Assembly: GCA_958296105.1 (NCBI GenBank)
Contig: OY282441.1
Coordinates: forward strand, 2,315,800 to 2,379,799
DNA: 64,000 nt
Direction: 5' to 3'
From: an uncultured Dehalococcoidia bacterium
GTDB taxonomy: Bacteria > Chloroflexota > Dehalococcoidia > Lucifugimonadales > UBA1123
The position numbers and the translations under genes are program-made. Below the pieces are notes generated by a model. It saw nothing but the letters and a program-made list of their open reading frames with translations. It did no database searches and had not been told where the DNA came from. This document shows positions 60,455 through 64,000 of the stretch, one piece after another (within the stretch, counting starts at the first letter, position 1; each line of letters begins with the position of its first letter).

Positions 60455-62698
60455 ATGACAATGACCGAATCCAAGAGCTACTCGGCGGTTGGAACCCGCC
60501 CAATTCGACACGACGGCTTCGACAAGGTGACGGGCAGAGCCGCATACGGCGCAGACATAGACCTGCCCGGAATGCTGCACGCCAAAGTCCTCAGAAGCCC
60601 CCACGCCCACGCAGCCATCAAGTCCATAGATACATCCAGGGCAGAGGCGTCGCCCGGAGTCAAGGCGGTCATCACGTCCGCCGACTTCCCCGAGTACGAG
60701 AACAAGCCAGTCACCTCCGCCGCCGGAGGCCCGCCCCAGAACATGCACCACGTCACCAGCAAGATAATGGCGCGCGGCAAGGCGCTGTTCAGAGGACACC
60801 CCATCGCCGCCGTAGCCGCCGACAGCCCCCACGAGGCAGAAGAAGCCCTCGATCTGATCGACGTGGAGTACGAGCCGCTGCCGGTCGTCACCACCGCCGA
60901 GGACGCGATGGCGGACGGCGCGCCGCTGCTGCACCCAGAGTTCGCCAACAACGTCGCCAGCCACTCCAGACTCCAGATAGGCGACATAGACGAGGGCTTC
61001 GAGCAGGCAGACCTCGTCATCGAGCGCGAGTTCCGCACCAAGACCGTCCATCAGGGCTACATCGAACCCCACTCCGCCACCGCGTGGTGGACGCCCCAAG
61101 ACCGCATCACCGTATGGGGCAGCTCGCAGGGACACTTCCAGATACGCGATCTGACAGCCGCCGTCGTGGGCGTTCCCTTCTCGTCCATCAAGGTCGTCCC
61201 CATGGAGATCGGAGGCGGATTCGGCGGCAAGACCACCATCTACCTCGAACCCCTAGCCGTAGCGCTCTCGAAGAAGTCCGGCCGCCCCGTCAAGGTGACC
61301 ATGAACAGAATCGAGGTCATGGAGGCCACCGGGCCGACTTCCGGCTCCTACATGAAGGTGAAGATGGGCGTGACGAACGAAGGGCGCATGACCGCCGCCC
61401 ACGCCGACCTTCGCTTCGAGGCAGGCGCGTTCCCGGGCTCCCCCGTCGGAGCGGCTGCCAACTGCATCTTCTCCCCATACGACATCGCCAACATCGTCAT
61501 AGACGCATACGACGTTGTGGACAACAAGCCCAAGACCACCGCATACCGCGCCCCCGGAGCGCCCATCGGCTCGTTCGCCGCCGAGACCATCATAGATGAG
61601 ATGTGCGAGAAGCTCGGCATGGACCCGATAGACCTCCGCATCCTCAACGCCGCCAAGGAAGGCACGCGCCGCGCCGTCGGCATCGTCAACCCGCGCATAG
61701 GCGCAATCGAGACAGCCCAAGCCGCCAGGGACCACGACCACTACGCCCAGCCGCTCGAAGGCAAGTGGCGAGGCAGGGGCGTAGCTTCCGGCTTCTGGAT
61801 CAACGGCACTGGCCCCGCCTGCGCCACCGCCAACCTCAACTACGATGGCACCGTCAGCCTGACCATCGGATCCATGGACATCGGCGGCACCCGCCCCGCC
61901 GCCGCCCAGCAGTTCGCCGAGGTGCTGGGCATCCCCGTAGAGGACGTCAACCCGCAGGTAGGCGACACCGAGGCGATAGGCTACACCTCCATGACCGGCG
62001 GATCCGGCGCCGCATTCAAGACCGGCTGGGCAAGCTACGAGGCAGCCCAGGACGTCAAGCGCCAGATGATAGACCGCGCCGCGCTGCTCTGGGAGACCGA
62101 CGCCGACCAGATCGAGCTGGAAGGCGGAGTCTTCCGCCACAAGTCCGACCCCGAGCTGAGCATGAGCTTCGCCGACCTCGCCGGCCGCGCCGCCGAGACG
62201 GGCGGCCCCATAGTCGGCAGCGCCAACATGGACCCGGGAGGAGCCGGCAGCGCGTTCGCCACCCACATAGTCGATATCGAAGTCGACCCCGAAACCGGCA
62301 AGGTCGAAATCCTGCGCTACACCGCCGCGCAGGACTCCGGAACCTCCATCCACCCGAGCTACGTAGAGGGGCAGATACAGGGCGGCGTGGTTCAGGGCAT
62401 TGGCTGGGCGCTCAACGAGGAGTACTACATGAGCGACGACGGCCAGATGATGAACACCAGCCTGCTCGACTACCGAATGCCCACCTCGCTCGACCTGCCG
62501 ATGATAGACACCGTAGTCGTCGAAGTCCCCAACCCCAACCACCCGTTCGGCGTGCGCGGAGTAGGCGAAGTGCCATTGGTGCCGCCCCTCGCCGCCCTCT
62601 CGAACGCCATCTACGACGCCACCGGCGTGCGCATGAGAGAGCTGCCCATGAACCCAGTCGCCGTCGCCAAGGCGATAGAGGAGCATGGCGCGGGGTAG
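60455..62698 (+). CDS. Xanthine dehydrogenase-family molybdopterin-binding large subunit
   Basis: 747 residues. The N-terminal a/b hammerhead domain (KVTGRAAYGADIDLPGMLHAKVLRSPHAHA) precedes the molybdopterin domain. HQGYIEPHSATAWW, the GGGFGGKTTIYLEP loop and TTAYRAPGAPIGSFAAE are present. The catalytic Glu lies in GVRGVGEVPLVPPLAALSNAI. AYRAPGAP in place of AYxCSFR argues against form I CO dehydrogenase. It is likely a molybdenum hydroxylase for an aldehyde, purine or other N-heterocycle. No FAD-binding or 2Fe-2S subunit gene lies on either side, which is unusual. A hairpin follows the stop. Confidence 0.92.
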   Translation: MTMTESKSYSAVGTRPIRHDGFDKVTGRAAYGADIDLPGMLHAKVLRSPHAHAAIKSIDTSRAEASPGVKAVITSADFPEYENKPVTSAAGGPPQNMHHVTSKIMARGKALFRGHPIAAVAADSPHEAEEALDLIDVEYEPLPVVTTAEDAMADGAPLLHPEFANNVASHSRLQIGDIDEGFEQADLVIEREFRTKTVHQGYIEPHSATAWWTPQDRITVWGSSQGHFQIRDLTAAVVGVPFSSIKVVPMEIGGGFGGKTTIYLEPLAVALSKKSGRPVKVTMNRIEVMEATGPTSGSYMKVKMGVTNEGRMTAAHADLRFEAGAFPGSPVGAAANCIFSPYDIANIVIDAYDVVDNKPKTTAYRAPGAPIGSFAAETIIDEMCEKLGMDPIDLRILNAAKEGTRRAVGIVNPRIGAIETAQAARDHDHYAQPLEGKWRGRGVASGFWINGTGPACATANLNYDGTVSLTIGSMDIGGTRPAAAQQFAEVLGIPVEDVNPQVGDTEAIGYTSMTGGSGAAFKTGWASYEAAQDVKRQMIDRAALLWETDADQIELEGGVFRHKSDPELSMSFADLAGRAAETGGPIVGSANMDPGGAGSAFATHIVDIEVDPETGKVEILRYTAAQDSGTSIHPSYVEGQIQGGVVQGIGWALNEEYYMSDDGQMMNTSLLDYRMPTSLDLPMIDTVVVEVPNPNHPFGVRGVGEVPLVPPLAALSNAIYDATGVRMRELPMNPVAVAKAIEEHGAG

Positions 62699-62726
62699 GC
62701 AGCCCCAAATCGGACTGACAACATGG

Positions 62727-62761
62727 ACGGGGCTGATTCCGCTATACCGAGTCAGCCCCGT
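62727..62761 (+). terminator. Perfect 10-bp stem-loop after the dehydrogenase gene
   Basis: ACGGGGCTGA and TCAGCCCCGT pair exactly, 28 bp after the stop. The T-run after it is poor (TACGCCGTT). Probable terminator; nothing else is seen in 62762-62862. Confidence 0.65.
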
Positions 62762-62862
62762 TACGCCGTTGACATGACGACAATGATGACACTCGTACTC
62801 GCGCAGGCTTATCATTGGTATCGAAAGGAATCGTCCACTGATCGAGCGTGCGGGAGTCAGCC

Positions 62863-64000
62863 ATGCGCCCCCAGACCATAGGCAGATACCATATCCTCGA
62901 CGAGACGGCATCCGGCGGACAGGGATCCGTGTACAAAGCGTGGGACCCGTCGAGCGGACGGGTGATTGCGCTCAAGACTCTGCTCCCGTCCGCCGCCGAT
63001 GATGTGAACGCGGTGGAGCGTTTCAGGCGCGAAGCGCGGCTGACCGAAGAGCTCGACCACCCGAACGTCGTCCGCGTACTCGACTATTGCGCAGATGACG
63101 ACGAAGATACTCGGTTCATCGTGATGGAGTTTCTTCCGACAAGCCTCGCAGATCTGATTCGATCACTTGGGCATCTGCCCATCGGCAGGGCGACAAGCAT
63201 TTGCATCCAAGCCGCACTTGGTCTTCAAGCCGCATACGAGCGCAGGATAACCCATCGCGACGTCAAGCCCTCGAACCTGCTGCTCACTCCGAACGGAAAC
63301 GTCAAAGTAGCGGATTTCGGACTCGCGCGCGCCTCACATCTGGCAACCGTAACCGATAGCGGCGCGGTACTCGGCACCTATTCTTACATGTCTCCCGAGC
63401 AAATACGCGGCGAGCGGCTCGACACCCGCTCCGACATATACTCGCTCGGAGTCGTGCTGTATGAGACACTCACCGGCGCCGTTCCGTTCTGTTCGGAAAC
63501 TTTGCCGAACTTGGCGAGGCGTATTACCGAAGATATCCCCGACTCCGCGCGCTCGAAGCGCTCAAGCGTCCCCAGGGCGCTGGACAGGATTGTCAGTCGA
63601 TGCTTGGCGAAGAGACCGGAAGATCGCTTCCAAACTCCCAGCGAGCTGGCAATCGCTCTGTCGTCCCCGCCTCTGTCGAATCGCATAGCCCTCATAGCTC
63701 TCTACGAGGCGACCGACGGTCCGGGCTGGGACGACAGTACCAACTGGCTGAGCGAAGCGCCACTCTCCGACTGGTACGGAGTGACCACTGACGATGGGGG
63801 AAATGTCACACGAATAGACCTACATGGACACGGATTGCTTGGGGCGATACCGCCCGAGATTGGCAATCTCGCCAATCTCGAACTTCTCGATCTTGGTGAA
63901 AACAGTTTGAGCGGGACGATACCGCCCGAGATTGGCAATCTCACCAATCTCAAATCTTTGCTGCTCCAAGACAATCACTTGCTTGGAGCGATACCGCCTG
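62863..64000 (+). CDS. Serine/threonine protein kinase with leucine-rich repeats (partial, runs off right edge)
   Basis: At least 379 residues. GGGAG precedes the ATG. Residues ~8-265 are a Hanks-type kinase. The glycine loop [13 protein letters not shown] is followed by Lys in VIALKTLL, Glu in [10 protein letters not shown], the catalytic [22 protein letters not shown] and [23 protein letters not shown]. Residues from ~272 read [20 protein letters not shown], then [19 protein letters not shown], the cap seen before bacterial plant-type LRRs. Repeats of ~24 residues follow ([20 protein letters not shown]). No TM helix separates kinase and LRR in the visible part, so both appear cytosolic. A signalling role is inferred. 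Confidence 0.92.
   Translation, partial: MRPQTIGRYHILDETASGGQGSVYKAWDPSSGRVIALKTLLPSAADDVNAVERFRREARLTEELDHPNVVRVLDYCADDDEDTRFIVMEFLPTSLADLIRSLGHLPIGRATSICIQAALGLQAAYERRITHRDVKPSNLLLTPNGNVKVADFGLARASHLATVTDSGAVLGTYSYMSPEQIRGERLDTRSDIYSLGVVLYETLTGAVPFCSETLPNLARRITEDIPDSARSKRSSVPRALDRIVSRCLAKRPEDRFQTPSELAIALSSPPLSNRIALIALYEATDGPGWDDSTNWLSEAPLSDWYGVTTDDGGNVTRIDLHGHGLLGAIPPEIGNLANLELLDLGENSLSGTIPPEIGNLTNLKSLLLQDNHLLGAIPP

Noticed and set aside
60455-62698. Carbon monoxide dehydrogenase large subunit (coxL)
   Set aside because: The active-site loop reads AYRAPGAP rather than AYxCSFR, and no coxM or coxS is adjacent.
61253-62911. 552-codon minus-strand frame opposite the dehydrogenase gene
   Set aside because: Gly/Val-rich antisense product of a high-GC gene with no recognisable motif.

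Overview
The window is a GC-rich (roughly 60%), gene-dense bacterial chromosome segment. The gene content suggests a Chloroflexota lineage, perhaps Dehalococcoidia/SAR202-like. The reasons are expanded Uma2 genes, an EtfD-like Fe-S membrane oxidoreductase beside acyl-CoA metabolism genes, a UPF0182 protein, an orphan molybdopterin dehydrogenase and a kinase with plant-type leucine-rich repeats. This placement is inference; there is no rRNA or marker gene to prove it.

Layout. 1-3.9 kb: a head-to-tail array of at least five Uma2-like genes with coiled-coil tails. 4.3 kb: tRNA-Gly(TCC). 4.4-8.4 kb: an NYN-domain protein and DNA polymerase I. 8.5-16.5 kb: a minus-strand operon under a promoter, a SAM-I riboswitch and a terminator. 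It encodes mtnA, mtnP, a rhodanese, a PfkB kinase, ahcY, a hotdog thioesterase and metK, followed by a phosphohexomutase. This is S-adenosylmethionine synthesis plus clearance of its two nucleoside by-products. 16.5-24.2 kb: an accessory island with an Hsp70-like ATPase and a Tudor-like/coiled-coil partner, a methyltransferase, a two-TM repeat protein, and an XRE-HTH/P-loop NTPase fusion whose promoter is bracketed by an inverted repeat. 24.3-26.4 kb: groES-groEL behind a CIRCE-type operator.

26.4-37 kb is mainly plus strand: a UbiA-family prenyltransferase, a relic NYN gene, an EtfD-like protein, a 49-aa membrane protein, two Uma2 genes and a tandemly repeated RDD membrane gene. A minus-strand NUDIX/DUF4349-PKD pair follows, then thiG-thiE-thiS behind a TPP riboswitch. 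37-51.5 kb (minus) is an arginine-biosynthesis cluster, argJ-argB-UPF0182-argD-argG-argH. It is interrupted by a third Uma2 array and interleaved with acyl-CoA dehydrogenase, MaoC, DUF2283, rpe and a methyltransferase.

51.6-56 kb is the most unusual locus. It has two genes, one for a 1136-aa protein with a divergent SIR2-like N-terminus and a P-loop NTPase, the other for a 301-aa protein carrying an R-x4-H motif. They share their own extended -10 promoter and resemble the architecture of SIR2/STAND antiphage systems. 56-60 kb holds an alpha-E protein, an ammonium transporter and a circularly permuted ATP-grasp protein. 60.4-64 kb holds a xanthine-dehydrogenase-family large subunit and a Ser/Thr kinase-LRR gene that runs off the right edge.
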